Shown piece after piece: positions 27,082 through 36,167 of a stretch of 55,104 nucleotides of DNA. Under the pieces are notes generated by a model that searched no databases, was not told the origin of the DNA, and saw nothing but the letters and a program-made list of their open reading frames with translations. The DNA is taken from contig CAMWWZ010000006.1 of the NCBI GenBank assembly GCA_947178095.1, positions 1 through 55,104 on the forward strand, written 5' to 3'. How positions within the stretch are numbered: the first letter of the stretch is position 1; every line of letters starts with the position of its first letter. This DNA is from an uncultured Treponema sp. Lineage in GTDB: Bacteria > Spirochaetota > Spirochaetia > Treponematales > Treponemataceae. The translations under genes and the position numbers were made by a program.

Positions 27082-27235
27082 AGTTTGCGGCGTTGTGGAA
27101 TACAGGGGGCTTGGGGGCGAAGCCCCCAAAGAAAGGGTAGGACGCAACGAAGTGCGGACGTAGGGGTATTCGCAACGAGCACGGATGTGCGAAGTTTCGA
27201 GCGAGACTTTCCCCTCCCAATGCATATTTCAAACC
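27082..27235. repeat. GC-rich intergenic segment with strong hairpin, candidate dispersed repeat
   Basis: Between GH25 and the PII-like gene lies a segment with TTGGGGGC/GCCCCCAA (8-bp stem, GAA loop at 27111-27129) followed by paired sub-motifs such as CAACGAAGTGCGGACG and CAACGAGCACGGATGTGCG. The composition differs from the AT-rich gaps elsewhere. It may double as a terminator for one or both convergent genes. Confidence 0.5.
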
Positions 27236-27238
27236 AAA

Positions 27239-27535
27239 CTAAATTTTCTCCAAATTTTTTGCTTTCGTGAAAAAAACTTTTATTCCTTCGTCGGGAAATT
27301 TTTGTTTTATCGCTTTTATTATTGCCTTGACTTTTTCCGCCTCGGATTTTTTCACGTATGAAAACAAAACGAAATTCGTTTCTGGCCAGCTGCTCGTTCC
27401 GAGCTTGTAGCTGTCTTTGCCGCGCCCTTCGGCGAGCGGAAGCACCGTGTACAAAATATTCGGAATATATTCTTCAAGCGCGTCGATAATTTCATCGTGC
27501 ACAGATTGATTTGCGATAATTTCGATTCGTAACAT
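27239..27535 (-). CDS. Small PII-like protein of an RND efflux operon
   Basis: A 98-residue protein starting MLRIEIIANQSVHDEIIDAL, with GGGAG six to ten bases before the ATG; the track start is 26 codons too early. The beta-alpha-beta pattern, the central loop YTVLPLAEGRGKDSYKLGTS and the end FPDEGIKVFFTKA resemble ferredoxin-like PII relatives found beside heavy-metal or multidrug RND pumps. It follows acrB by about 100 bp on the same strand. A regulatory or ligand-sensing role for the pump is inferred. The classical PII uridylylation Tyr motif is not visible. Confidence 0.65.
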   Translation of the reverse strand: MLRIEIIANQSVHDEIIDALEEYIPNILYTVLPLAEGRGKDSYKLGTSSWPETNFVLFSYVKKSEAEKVKAIIKAIKQKFPDEGIKVFFTKAKNLEKI

Positions 27536-27632
27536 TTTTTCTCCCATAAAAAACAACAAATTTAAGTTCGCAGGAAATTTAATTTCCAAGGAACGTAATT
27601 TCGCCTGCGCCACAATTAGTCACTTTTAAATT

Positions 27633-30600
27633 TCATTTCGTCAAAAAAATTTCAAGGCGACTTTTTTCGCGCTTTTTTTCTTTCATAACAAGCGAGTACA
27701 AAACCGGAATGAAAAACAGCGTTATGAAAGTGGAACTCGTGAGTCCGCCCACAACCGCCACTCCAATCGGCTGAACCATTCCCGCACTGCCGCTCGTCGC
27801 GAAGCACATCGGAAGCATTCCCAAAATCGTGGTGAGCGTCGTCATCAAAACGGGGCGCAATCGGCTTACCCCCGCCTCAAGGCAAGCATCGTACATTTTT
27901 TTGCCACGATCGATCAAAAGATTCGTGTAGTCCACGAGAATGATTCCGTTGTTCACGACGATTCCCACAAGCATAATCAAACCCACCGCGCTCATCATCG
28001 AAATCGCCTGCCCCGAAATTTTGTAGATGAAAACGACTCCGACAATCAAAAATGGAATCGTGCACAAATTGATGAACGGCGCTTTGAAACTTTCGTAAGT
28101 TCCCGCCATCACTCCAAACACAAGCAAAATCGCCATCAGCGCGATTCCGCCGTAAGCCGCGCCTTGTTCCTGCATGTCTTGCCACGAGCCTTCGTAGGAA
28201 ATGAAAACATTGTCGGGAATGATGAACGACGCGGCAATTCCGTCTTTGATTTTGTTTTCCACATCGTAAGCGTTCACATTTTCCACAATCATATCGGCAG
28301 TAATCGTAACGCGCCGCGTCTGGTTTTCGCGCCGAATCGTCACAGGCCCAAGACCTTTCACGACTTTCGCAAAATTCGCCACGCTCACTTTTCCGTTCGT
28401 TCCGTTCACATAAATCTGTTCCAAATCTTCCGCCGATTTTCTGTCGCCCGGACGATACGCGATTTTAAGATCGTATTCTTTTCCTGAATCGCGGTAAGTC
28501 GTCGCGTTCACGCCGTTTATCGCATAATAAATTTCGCGGGCCACCGTCGTAACGTCAACGCCGAACGAATACGCGCGCTCGCGGTCAATTTCAATTTCCA
28601 CTTGCGGAACGCCTTCTTCCGTATCGATGGTCACTTCACCCAATTCGCTGATTCCTTCCATCACCTCGCGGATTTGGGAAGAAACGCGCAACGCGGCATC
28701 AAGGTCGTCGCTTCGAACTTTTATCTTGATGTCGCTTCCTGTCATTTGCCTTCTGCCGCCTTGGTCAAAATTGAAACGCACTCCGGCGAAATCCGAAAAA
28801 TGCGCGCGCAATTTTTGCTGAATATCTTGCGCGGTGTCAATTTGTTCTTCGCTTTTTGGAAGCTGAATTTGAATCGAGCCTTTGTACGCGGTGGCATTTC
28901 TGTTTCCCGTTCCAACGCTCACAATCAAATTTTTGTAGCCCCTCACTTCGTCGTTCACGATTTGTTCGAGCTGATCCATGACTTTGGTCGTTTCTTCAAG
29001 CGTAGTTCCGATGGGAAGCGTGACGTTCAAGCCAACGCTGTCTTCCTGTCCGTTCGGCATCATGTTGATTGTCATCGTGGGAATGAGCGCGAACGCCGTA
29101 ATCAAAACCGCGACGCAAATTGTGATCGTTATCGCGCGATTTTTGAGTGCGGCGGCAAGAACATTCCTGTAAATTCCAGTGAGCGCGTTCATCGGAATGT
29201 CGAGAATCGCATAGAATTTTTTCAAGAATCGGCTTTTCACCGGCTTTTCTTTTCGGTTTGTGAGCGGAAGAAATTTTCCCGCCAAAACCGGCACGAGGAA
29301 AACCGCCACGAAAAGCGAAGAGACGAGCGCGATTACGACGGTGAAAATAATTCCCTTGAACATTTGTCCCATAAAACCAAGCTCGCGCATGTAAAACAAA
29401 AACGGAATGAAAACGCAAATCGTCGTAAGGTTGCCGCTTATGACCGACATCACCATTTCGCCCGAGCCAAGTTCCGCCGCCACCATCGCTTTCGCGCCGC
29501 GCGTTCGATAGACGAAAATATTTTCAATCATTACGATCGAAGCGTCAACAATCATTCCGACTCCCAAAATCAATCCAGTGAGCGTCATCATGTTGAGCGT
29601 CAGCCCCGCAAAATTCATGCAAAGCATCGTTATGATAATCGAAAGCGGAATGCTGATTGCGATGATGATTGTCGATTTGAAATTTTTCAGGAACAAGAAC
29701 AAAATCAAAACCGCGAGAATCAAGCCTTGCGCCGCACTTTCCAAAAGCGTGTCGATTGTCTCGCGAATCGAATCCGTGGTATCGCGGATGATTTCAAGGC
29801 TCATGTCGCCTGGAATTATTCCACGAATTTCATCGAGCTTTTTGTAAACCGCGTTCGCGACTGTCACGCTGTTCTTGCCGGATTGTTTCGTGACGCTGAT
29901 GTAAACGCCTTCCTGCCCGTTGATGTAGACTTCGCTGCTTTTGTCCGCGTAGCCCATGTACGCCGTGCCGACGTCGGAAAGCCGAACCGCGTAGCCGTTT
30001 TTCACCGCGACTACAGTATCGTTCACTTCTTCGATGCTCGAAAATTCGCCGGTCGTGCGAATAGAATAATCTTGCGATCCTTCCGTGATTTTTCCGGCTC
30101 CCAATTCAAGGTTTTGACTTGCAAGGCTTTGCGCGACTTGCATCATCGTAAGTCCATACGCGGCAAGGCGATTTTGCGAAATGTCAACTCGGACGATTTT
30201 GTCGCGCCCACCTGAAACGCTCGCTTCCGCAACGCCTTCGGTTTGCGCAATCAAATCGCAAATCGTGTCGTCGGCGATTTCACGAATCTCGTTTTGCGGC
30301 CTGTTTCCGCGAACCGCAATTCGCATAATCGGCATCGAGTCGCTGTCCATTTTGAAAATCGTCGGAGCGTCGGCATCGTCCGGCAGGCGGCGGGTAACGC
30401 GGTCGAGTTTGTCGCGCACATTATTCGTGGCGACATCCAAATCAGTGCCATAGTTGAATTCAAGCCAAATCGAAGAGCGACCTTCCGAAGAAGAACTCGT
30501 GAGATTTTTCAAACCGCTCACGCTCACGAGCTGCCCTTCCAGCAATTTCGTAACGGATTTTTCCACCGATTCAGGACCTGCGTTTTCGTAAGTCGTGAAA

Positions 30601-30740
30601 ACAGAAATGTAAGGACTGTCGATGTCCGGCATCAACGCAATCGCCACATCTTTGAGAGTGAAAATTCCAAGAATGCCGAGAAGCACGAAAACAATCAGCG
30701 TAAGGACTGGATGGCGGAGCGTAGTTTTTGTCATGCTCAT
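27633..30740 (-). CDS. RND efflux transporter permease (AcrB/HAE1 type)
   Basis: A 1035-residue inner-membrane proton-driven pump. It starts MSMTKTTLRHPVLTLIVFVL and has twelve helices in two halves with large periplasmic loops after helices 1 and 7. The proton-relay region is in TLTGLILGVGMIVDASIVMI; the second half has IALMAILLVFGVMAGTYESF and FVLIMLVGIVVNNGIILVDY-like helices ending in GVSRLRPVLMTTLTTILGML. It overlaps the adaptor gene by 4 bp (ATGA). Substrates are likely hydrophobic drugs or bile-like compounds; metal export is less likely because the Met/Glu residues of CusA are not evident. Confidence 0.94.
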   Translation of the reverse strand: MSMTKTTLRHPVLTLIVFVLLGILGIFTLKDVAIALMPDIDSPYISVFTTYENAGPESVEKSVTKLLEGQLVSVSGLKNLTSSSSEGRSSIWLEFNYGTDLDVATNNVRDKLDRVTRRLPDDADAPTIFKMDSDSMPIMRIAVRGNRPQNEIREIADDTICDLIAQTEGVAEASVSGGRDKIVRVDISQNRLAAYGLTMMQVAQSLASQNLELGAGKITEGSQDYSIRTTGEFSSIEEVNDTVVAVKNGYAVRLSDVGTAYMGYADKSSEVYINGQEGVYISVTKQSGKNSVTVANAVYKKLDEIRGIIPGDMSLEIIRDTTDSIRETIDTLLESAAQGLILAVLILFLFLKNFKSTIIIAISIPLSIIITMLCMNFAGLTLNMMTLTGLILGVGMIVDASIVMIENIFVYRTRGAKAMVAAELGSGEMVMSVISGNLTTICVFIPFLFYMRELGFMGQMFKGIIFTVVIALVSSLFVAVFLVPVLAGKFLPLTNRKEKPVKSRFLKKFYAILDIPMNALTGIYRNVLAAALKNRAITITICVAVLITAFALIPTMTINMMPNGQEDSVGLNVTLPIGTTLEETTKVMDQLEQIVNDEVRGYKNLIVSVGTGNRNATAYKGSIQIQLPKSEEQIDTAQDIQQKLRAHFSDFAGVRFNFDQGGRRQMTGSDIKIKVRSDDLDAALRVSSQIREVMEGISELGEVTIDTEEGVPQVEIEIDRERAYSFGVDVTTVAREIYYAINGVNATTYRDSGKEYDLKIAYRPGDRKSAEDLEQIYVNGTNGKVSVANFAKVVKGLGPVTIRRENQTRRVTITADMIVENVNAYDVENKIKDGIAASFIIPDNVFISYEGSWQDMQEQGAAYGGIALMAILLVFGVMAGTYESFKAPFINLCTIPFLIVGVVFIYKISGQAISMMSAVGLIMLVGIVVNNGIILVDYTNLLIDRGKKMYDACLEAGVSRLRPVLMTTLTTILGMLPMCFATSGSAGMVQPIGVAVVGGLTSSTFITLFFIPVLYSLVMKEKKREKSRLEIFLTK

Positions 30741-31669
30741 CGGCTCGCCTCGCTCGAAATGTCCTTGATTTTCGCGCCGTCGCTCAAAGAAGTTTGTCCT
30801 TGAATTACGACGCGCTCGCCTTCTTTAAGCCCGCTGATGATTTGCACAATGCCGCCCACGTTTTCCCCGAGAGTCACTTCGCGCCGTTCCACCGTCGAAT
30901 CGCCTTTGACGACATAGGCGAAAAATTTGTCGTTGTAAGTCACGAGCGACTGCGCCGGCATCGTCACCGCGCCCGAATAATCTTTTGTGAACAAAATCAA
31001 TTTCGCGAACATTCCGGCGTTGATTCGAGAATCGCGAGAATCAAAATGCAAAATAATTTGCTTTGTCCGGCTTATTGAATCCACCACCGGCGAAACTCGC
31101 GTAACAGTCGCATCAAACAAAACGCCAGGATACGCTTCGACCGAAACTTGCGCTTTCAATCCAGTTTGCAAAAACGAAACGTAGCGTTCAGGAATGTAGG
31201 CGGTAATTTGCAAATTCGAAATGTCGCCGATTTGCGTGATCGCGCTTGCAGTCGAAACTGTCGTTCCGTTTTTTACAGGAACTGTGATTATGCTTCCTGA
31301 AATCGGCGCGTACACCGGCGAACTGTTGTACCTTTCACCGGGACGGCTCGGATCAATATACGCGATGACTTGCCCGCGCCGAACTGTCGAGCCGAGCATC
31401 ACTTCAGTGGAAATCACTTTTCCGGAAGTGTCGGGAAAAACCGAAACCGAATTCTGCGATTCGATTTCGCCGTTCGCCGAAATGAAGCCGTGCAAAGTTT
31501 CTTCGCGAACGACTTGAGTTATTACGGAAAATTCCGTGCTTCCCGCGCCGCGTCCTTTTCCCTTTGGCGCGGAATCTTTTTTCTTTCCGAACGTAAACGC
31601 CCACAAAATTATCGCGACGCACAATACCAAAAAAATTACCAAAACAATTTTTGCTTTTTGCGATTTCAT
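30737..31669 (-). CDS. RND efflux periplasmic adaptor (membrane fusion protein)
   Basis: A 310-residue adaptor with an N-terminal membrane anchor (KIVLVIFLVLCVAIILWAFT), a split lipoyl domain (GQVIAYIDPSRPGER; VYAPISGSIITVPVKNGTTV) and beta-barrel (LQITAYIPERYVSFLQTGLK; INAGMFAKLILFTKDYSGAV). The alpha-hairpin is very short, so contact with the TolC-like channel may differ from AcrA. It lies between tolC and acrB on the minus strand and is coupled to acrB by a 4-bp overlap. Confidence 0.92.
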   Translation of the reverse strand: MKSQKAKIVLVIFLVLCVAIILWAFTFGKKKDSAPKGKGRGAGSTEFSVITQVVREETLHGFISANGEIESQNSVSVFPDTSGKVISTEVMLGSTVRRGQVIAYIDPSRPGERYNSSPVYAPISGSIITVPVKNGTTVSTASAITQIGDISNLQITAYIPERYVSFLQTGLKAQVSVEAYPGVLFDATVTRVSPVVDSISRTKQIILHFDSRDSRINAGMFAKLILFTKDYSGAVTMPAQSLVTYNDKFFAYVVKGDSTVERREVTLGENVGGIVQIISGLKEGERVVIQGQTSLSDGAKIKDISSEASR

Positions 31670-31684
31670 TTTTTCACAACTCCA

Positions 31685-33028
31685 TCAATTACTGTTTTCA
31701 TTATTTAAAAGCGTGCCAAACGGAATGCCCAAATTATTTTCCAAATTCAAAATCGAAGTCGCGATGTTGTAAGCCTGCTGTTTGAGACTCAAGCGCGCGT
31801 TCTCAAGCGAATTTTGCGCCGAAAGCAATTCAGTATAATTGCGAGTTCCGCGACCATAAGCTTCTTGCGTCATTTGATAAGTGCGTTCAGCGAGCCTTTC
31901 GCTTGCCTGCAAAGTTTGAAGCGTCGCGGACATTTGCTCGATGCTTTGTATCGCACTTTGAGTTTCCACTTGGACGCTGGTTTTCTTGTCTTCAATCTGA
32001 AGCTGCAAATCTTTGATATTGTCTTTCGCCGAAGAAATTTCGAGATTTTTTCTGGACCACGGAAAAAGTCCGTCAAGAGGAATGTTGATTGAAAGGCTCA
32101 ATCTGCCTCCATCGTTCGGGCCGCTGCTTCCGGCGACAGGAGTTTTTATCCAAGTGGGCTGATAGCTCCAGCCCGCGCTGATTGTCGGGCCATAAGCCGA
32201 AAACCTCGAAGCGAGCAAACTGTTTTTCGCGATTTCCAAATTCTTTTCGAGAGCGGCGAGTTCAAAATTTTTCGCGTCGCTGCCTTCGACAAAAGAGCGC
32301 ACACTTTCGTCTTTGCCGCTCAAATTGGGCTTGAGCGAATTTATTATTTCGTCAAGATTTCCGCTCAAAACAATTTCCGCGTCTTGTTCCAAACCGAGCA
32401 TTTGCTTGAACAAAGCCAAATTCTTGTCATGCGTGATTTGCGCGTTTTGCAAAAGCGGAATGTTTCGCTCATAATTCACTTGGCTTGAAAGAACGTCAAT
32501 TTCGCTGATTGCGCCGCGCGAATATTTGCGCTGATTCGTTTGGTACAATTCGCGAGTAGTTTCGAGATTTTGTTCTTGAAGCGAAATGTTTTCTTTCTGA
32601 TAAAGCAAAGCGTAAAACGCCGAACGCACATTCATTTCTATCGAACGTTTCGCCGTTTCATAAGAAAGCTCGCCCGCTTCGTAGCGCAACGCGGCGTTCT
32701 TTATGTCGGAATACAAATTTGTCGAAAGCGTTATTCCGATGCTTGCCTGAACGTAAGCCGAATAATTTTCTGCAAAATTTTCGTTGTTTTTGGAAAATCC
32801 CCCGCCCACGGAAATCGCGGGACTTACGCTGTTCCAAGAAGATTTTTTCGTGCGCGCCGCCGCGTCAAATTGAATCTGACTTCGCTTGAGAGAAATATTA
32901 TTTTCGAGCGCCGTTTGAACTGCGTCCTGAATCGTTATGACGATTTTTGAATCGACTTCCTCGGAATGCGCGACGATTGAAAAAACGGTTGCAAAAAAAA
33001 TAGCGGCAAAGATGCGCCGTAATTTCAT
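31685..33028 (-). CDS. TolC-family outer membrane efflux protein
   Basis: A 447-residue channel protein with signal peptide MKLRRIFAAIFFATVFSIVA-HS. Two repeated halves show the long alpha-hairpins and beta strands of the family, for example VQTALENNISLKRSQIQFDA and LLSAQNSLENARLSLKQQAY near the C-terminus. It forms the outer-membrane exit for the RND pump. It is first in the tolC-mfp-acrB-PII unit, 15 bp before the adaptor gene. Confidence 0.92.
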   Translation of the reverse strand: MKLRRIFAAIFFATVFSIVAHSEEVDSKIVITIQDAVQTALENNISLKRSQIQFDAAARTKKSSWNSVSPAISVGGGFSKNNENFAENYSAYVQASIGITLSTNLYSDIKNAALRYEAGELSYETAKRSIEMNVRSAFYALLYQKENISLQEQNLETTRELYQTNQRKYSRGAISEIDVLSSQVNYERNIPLLQNAQITHDKNLALFKQMLGLEQDAEIVLSGNLDEIINSLKPNLSGKDESVRSFVEGSDAKNFELAALEKNLEIAKNSLLASRFSAYGPTISAGWSYQPTWIKTPVAGSSGPNDGGRLSLSINIPLDGLFPWSRKNLEISSAKDNIKDLQLQIEDKKTSVQVETQSAIQSIEQMSATLQTLQASERLAERTYQMTQEAYGRGTRNYTELLSAQNSLENARLSLKQQAYNIATSILNLENNLGIPFGTLLNNENSN

Positions 33029-33096
33029 AAAAATGAACTCCTAATTTTAAAACCAAAAATTTAAATTTCCGTTACTTTATTTTCGGAATTTTTTTG

Positions 33097-33125
33097 TTGA
33101 AAAAATATTGAATTCGTGATAAAAT
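33097..33125 (+). promoter_or_regulatory. Sigma-70 promoter of the Nif11-like gene
   Basis: TTGAAA, a 17-bp spacer and TAAAAT place transcription start near 33132 and give a leader of about 95 nt. Confidence 0.75.
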
Positions 33126-33168
33126 TTATTTTAACGCAGTATTCAATTACACGCTTTTGAAAATGGCG

Positions 33169-33211
33169 TTTTCAGCAACTCAAAAATTGAAATCTTTTTC
33201 GTTGCTGAAAA
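33169..33211 (+). promoter_or_regulatory. Leader hairpin upstream of the Nif11-like gene
   Basis: Perfect 11-bp arms TTTTCAGCAAC and GTTGCTGAAAA flank a 21-nt loop and end five bases before the GGGAGG ribosome site. The position suits translational control, attenuation or mRNA protection. Confidence 0.7.
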
Positions 33212-33226
33212 TTAAGGGAGGTAAAA

Positions 33227-33379
33227 ATGAGTTTGGCTGAACTGAAAAATAAAATTCTTTCCGACAGCGCGTTCCAAAGCGAATACGAAAATGCGCTTGA
33301 TTCCGGAAAACTCGTCGATTGGGCAAAAACCCACGGAGTTGACGTTTCGGAAGAAGAATTGATTAACGCGCTTCAATAA
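33227..33379 (+). CDS. Orphan Nif11-like small protein
   Basis: A 50-residue protein missing from the ORF track because of length. A perfect GGGAGGTAAAA site precedes the ATG. The sequence MSLAELKNKILSDSAFQSEY, later GKLVDWAKTHGVDVSEEEL, matches the helical Nif11/nitrile-hydratase-like leader pattern (hydrophobic LKxxL, AKxxGxxxSEEEL). In RiPP systems this domain is the leader that guides modifying enzymes, followed by a Gly-Gly site and a Cys-rich core. Here the protein stops right after INALQ with no core. No modification enzyme is nearby. It has its own promoter, leader hairpin and terminator. Family call is by motif only. Confidence 0.7.
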   Translation: MSLAELKNKILSDSAFQSEYENALDSGKLVDWAKTHGVDVSEEELINALQ

Positions 33380-33405
33380 TTCGCCAATTCAATTGCGCAA
33401 CCGTC

Positions 33406-33430
33406 GCAGCCTTTTCGGGCTGCTTAACAA
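33406..33430 (+). terminator. Terminator after the Nif11-like gene
   Basis: A 6-bp stem GCAGCC/GGCTGC with a TTTTCG loop is followed by TTAAC and, a little later, GTTTTTG. Confidence 0.65.
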
Positions 33431-33533
33431 GTTTTTGTTTGCTCGCAATGCTTCGCGAATTTTCTTCGAAAGCTCGCGAAACTTTTGTGAAAAACGCAAA
33501 AACTCGCGTATTTCTTTTTATAATAAAATTCCC

Positions 33534-33562
33534 TTTACAAAAACGTTTTTCTGCCGTAAAAT
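33534..33562 (+). promoter_or_regulatory. Promoter of the beta-helix lipoprotein gene
   Basis: TTTACA, a 17-bp spacer and TAAAAT lie 50 bp upstream of the start. A second TATAAT at 33519-33524 could be an alternative. Confidence 0.7.
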
Positions 33563-33614
33563 ATAGAATAGAGAAAAAAATTGTCGCAAAAAATGCGCGG
33601 CACGGAGGAAAACA

Positions 33615-36149
33615 ATGCAAACAAATAAAACAATCTCTTTTAAATACAAGGCAATCCTCATAATGCTTGCCGCCGCGCTGCTTGCTTCGTGCGAAAATCT
33701 CATTTCCAGAACTCCGCGCGAAACTATGGGGGGGGGGTACGGCGAGGTAGGAAATTCCGAAAGCGGCTCGTTGACCGTCACCGCCCGCATTTCGAACGGC
33801 TCGTCGCGTTATGCGATGCCTTCAATGCCCGAATTCATCTACGCCGCGCTGCTTTATAAGAACGACAAATCTACTGCAAACGAAAATTTCGTCCAAGGAA
33901 CTTCGACAGAAAATGCTGGCGAAACAAAACTAAACTTTTCATTCCAAAAGCCTGAGAACACGAACGGAACATTCACGCTCGAAATATTTGCGTTCGAGAA
34001 AACTTCGGACGAGAACACGCTGCAATTTTCGAAGGAAACCGCGTTGCTTTCAGGAAAGAAAGATGGACTTTCAATAAACGGAGACACAATCGAAATAGAC
34101 GGCACAATCGCGCTCGCAATTTCGTCTACAGAGCCCGGCACAGTCAGCTTGAAAATAAAAGTGCCCGAAGGTTGCTCGCTCGAAATCGACGACGCGTGTT
34201 TTATTGTTACGGGCACTTCGCTCGACTTCATCATCACGCAAGTGGGTGATGGAATTGCCGCCGGCGCGTATCAATTAAAATTTACCGTGAAGAAAGGCGA
34301 TGAAATCGTCCACATTTTTTCCGAATACATAAACGTCATCAATGGATTTTGCACCGACACGTGGGGCGGCTCGGAAAAAGGCACGGCGAAAGAAATCTCG
34401 CAAAGCATGATTTCTTCTACGGTGTACGTGCGCGGCACGGGCGGCTGGTACGACAAACCCGAGCATTACAAAGATACCGCCACGGCGAGCGACAGCAACT
34501 CGGGAAGCTTCCTTTCGCCGCTCGCAACAATTCAAAAGGCTGTGGACGCTATCATTGCGCGGAACGACGGCGCGAGTGCATACACAATTTATGTTGACGG
34601 AACTTTCACTGCCACATCTTCTGCCGCGCTTGCGAATTTCAACGGCGTTTCTCAAGCACTTTCGGTAAAGGTTGCCAGTCTTTCCGCATCCGAATCCGAA
34701 AAGACAGTCCTCAATGGAAACAGCACGGTTGGATGTGTTATGGTGGGAAGCGCTGGAAAAAAAGATTTGAACCTAACGCTTGAGAACCTCGTCATCACGG
34801 ACGGAAACTTTGCTGGCAACGGCGGTGGAATTTTTTTTAACGGCAAAAGACTCGAAATGACAGGCTGTGAAGTCATCGGATGCGAAGCGAAGAATGGCGG
34901 CGGAGTCTATGTCAACAGCGGCACGTTCACGGCGGAAAAGTGCGCATTCAGTGGCAACATCGCAAAAGAGGATGGCGGCGCGATTTACATCAATACCAAT
35001 GCCGAAGCCACAATGACTGATATCGAAATCAAAGGAAACGAAGCCTCATTAGCTGGCGGCACTTGTGTTTCTGGCGGAATGCTCGAGATGAAAAACTGCG
35101 AGATCGAAGGCAACATTGCGACCTCTTATTATGGCGGTGGTATTAGAGTTTATAATGGCGGCACAGTCATAATGGATGGTGGCACAATCAGCGGGAATAG
35201 AGTCGAGGGCAGCTATTCTGATAGAAACTATGGCGGCGGTGTGTATGTTGCCTCAAGCACCAGCGCATTCACCATGAAAGGCGATGTGACAATCAGCGGA
35301 AACATATTGTCTGACACTGTTAGCAAAAGATATGGCAGCGGTGTTTATATGAACAGCGGCACATTCACGATGAATGGCGGCGAAATCAAAGAGAACAAAG
35401 CGATAAATGGTGGCGGCGTTTACATCAACGGCGGCTCGTTCACCATGGACGGCGGCATGATTTCCGACAATACCGCATCGAGCAGCGGCGGAGGAGTCTA
35501 TGGCAACGGAGGCGCGTTCAAGATGACCGGCGGCACAATTTCCAGCAACACTGCGTTAAGCGGTGGCGGCGTTTGCGTCTACTACGGCACATTCACGATG
35601 AGCGGCGGTGAACTCACAAGCAACCTCGCCTCTTCTTCTTTTGGTGGTGGCATTTACATTTCAGAAAATGGCACTTTCACTATGGAAAAAGGCTCAATCA
35701 ATGGTTGCAGGGCAGTTGCCGGAGGGGGTGTTTACAATGCTGGCAAACTCACCGTTTTGAGCGGAACAAAAATTTCAGGATGCGCGGGTAATGTCTGGGG
35801 CGGAGGAATCTACAACCATGGTGATTCCGCTGTGGCAGAAATCAGCGGCTGCACCATCGAATCATGCAAGACAACATCAAATTCAGGCAATGCGGGTGGC
35901 GGCGGAATATGCAATACCGCCGGAACACTTACTGTCTCAAACTGCACTTTTACTTTGTGTACGACAGCTGCATCCGGTGGCGGAATATTGAACACCAGAA
36001 TACTTACAGTCAGCAATACATCATTCACCGACTGTTCGGCAGATGCCAAAGGGGGTGGAATACGCAATGCCAACGGAACAGTTACGCCAACAAACATAAC
36101 ATATTCCGGCTGCACAGCGTCAACCGACAATAACGGATCTGGCTTTTAA
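33615..36149 (+). CDS. Large surface lipoprotein with right-handed beta-helix repeats
   Basis: An 844-residue exported protein. The signal MLAAALLASC ends in a lipobox, so it is lipidated. Residues about 45-240 are two beta-sandwich-like parts. A DUF1565-like block follows (YVRGTGGWYDKP; FLSPLATIQKAVDAIIARND). From about residue 390 to the end there are some 18 irregular repeats of the type GGGVYINGGSFTMDGGMISD, the rungs of a parallel beta helix as in pectate lyases and polymorphic outer-membrane proteins. GGAGG precedes the ATG. A G10 tract spans codons 37-40, just after the lipobox (TMGGGYGE), so slippage would abolish nearly the whole product. Probable adhesin or surface antigen. Confidence 0.85.
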   Translation: MQTNKTISFKYKAILIMLAAALLASCENLISRTPRETMGGGYGEVGNSESGSLTVTARISNGSSRYAMPSMPEFIYAALLYKNDKSTANENFVQGTSTENAGETKLNFSFQKPENTNGTFTLEIFAFEKTSDENTLQFSKETALLSGKKDGLSINGDTIEIDGTIALAISSTEPGTVSLKIKVPEGCSLEIDDACFIVTGTSLDFIITQVGDGIAAGAYQLKFTVKKGDEIVHIFSEYINVINGFCTDTWGGSEKGTAKEISQSMISSTVYVRGTGGWYDKPEHYKDTATASDSNSGSFLSPLATIQKAVDAIIARNDGASAYTIYVDGTFTATSSAALANFNGVSQALSVKVASLSASESEKTVLNGNSTVGCVMVGSAGKKDLNLTLENLVITDGNFAGNGGGIFFNGKRLEMTGCEVIGCEAKNGGGVYVNSGTFTAEKCAFSGNIAKEDGGAIYINTNAEATMTDIEIKGNEASLAGGTCVSGGMLEMKNCEIEGNIATSYYGGGIRVYNGGTVIMDGGTISGNRVEGSYSDRNYGGGVYVASSTSAFTMKGDVTISGNILSDTVSKRYGSGVYMNSGTFTMNGGEIKENKAINGGGVYINGGSFTMDGGMISDNTASSSGGGVYGNGGAFKMTGGTISSNTALSGGGVCVYYGTFTMSGGELTSNLASSSFGGGIYISENGTFTMEKGSINGCRAVAGGGVYNAGKLTVLSGTKISGCAGNVWGGGIYNHGDSAVAEISGCTIESCKTTSNSGNAGGGGICNTAGTLTVSNCTFTLCTTAASGGGILNTRILTVSNTSFTDCSADAKGGGIRNANGTVTPTNITYSGCTASTDNNGSGF
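33728..33737 (+). repeat. Homopolymeric G10 tract in the beta-helix lipoprotein gene
   Basis: Ten G in a row are followed by TAC in frame. Position about 113-122 bases into the gene and the length fit a phase-variation switch. In this assembly the tract keeps the frame open. Confidence 0.9.
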
Positions 36150-36167
36150 ACGAGTGAAATTAGAAAA

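Noticed and set aside
28602-30215. Plus-strand ORF of 537 codons
   Set aside because: Antisense to the RND permease, low complexity and rich in Arg, His and Asn; a shadow of the real codons.
34800-36149. DNA-level tandem repeat in the beta-helix gene
   Set aside because: The similarity is at the protein level (GGGVY...FTMDGG); the nucleotide units vary too much in length and sequence to call a repeat array.
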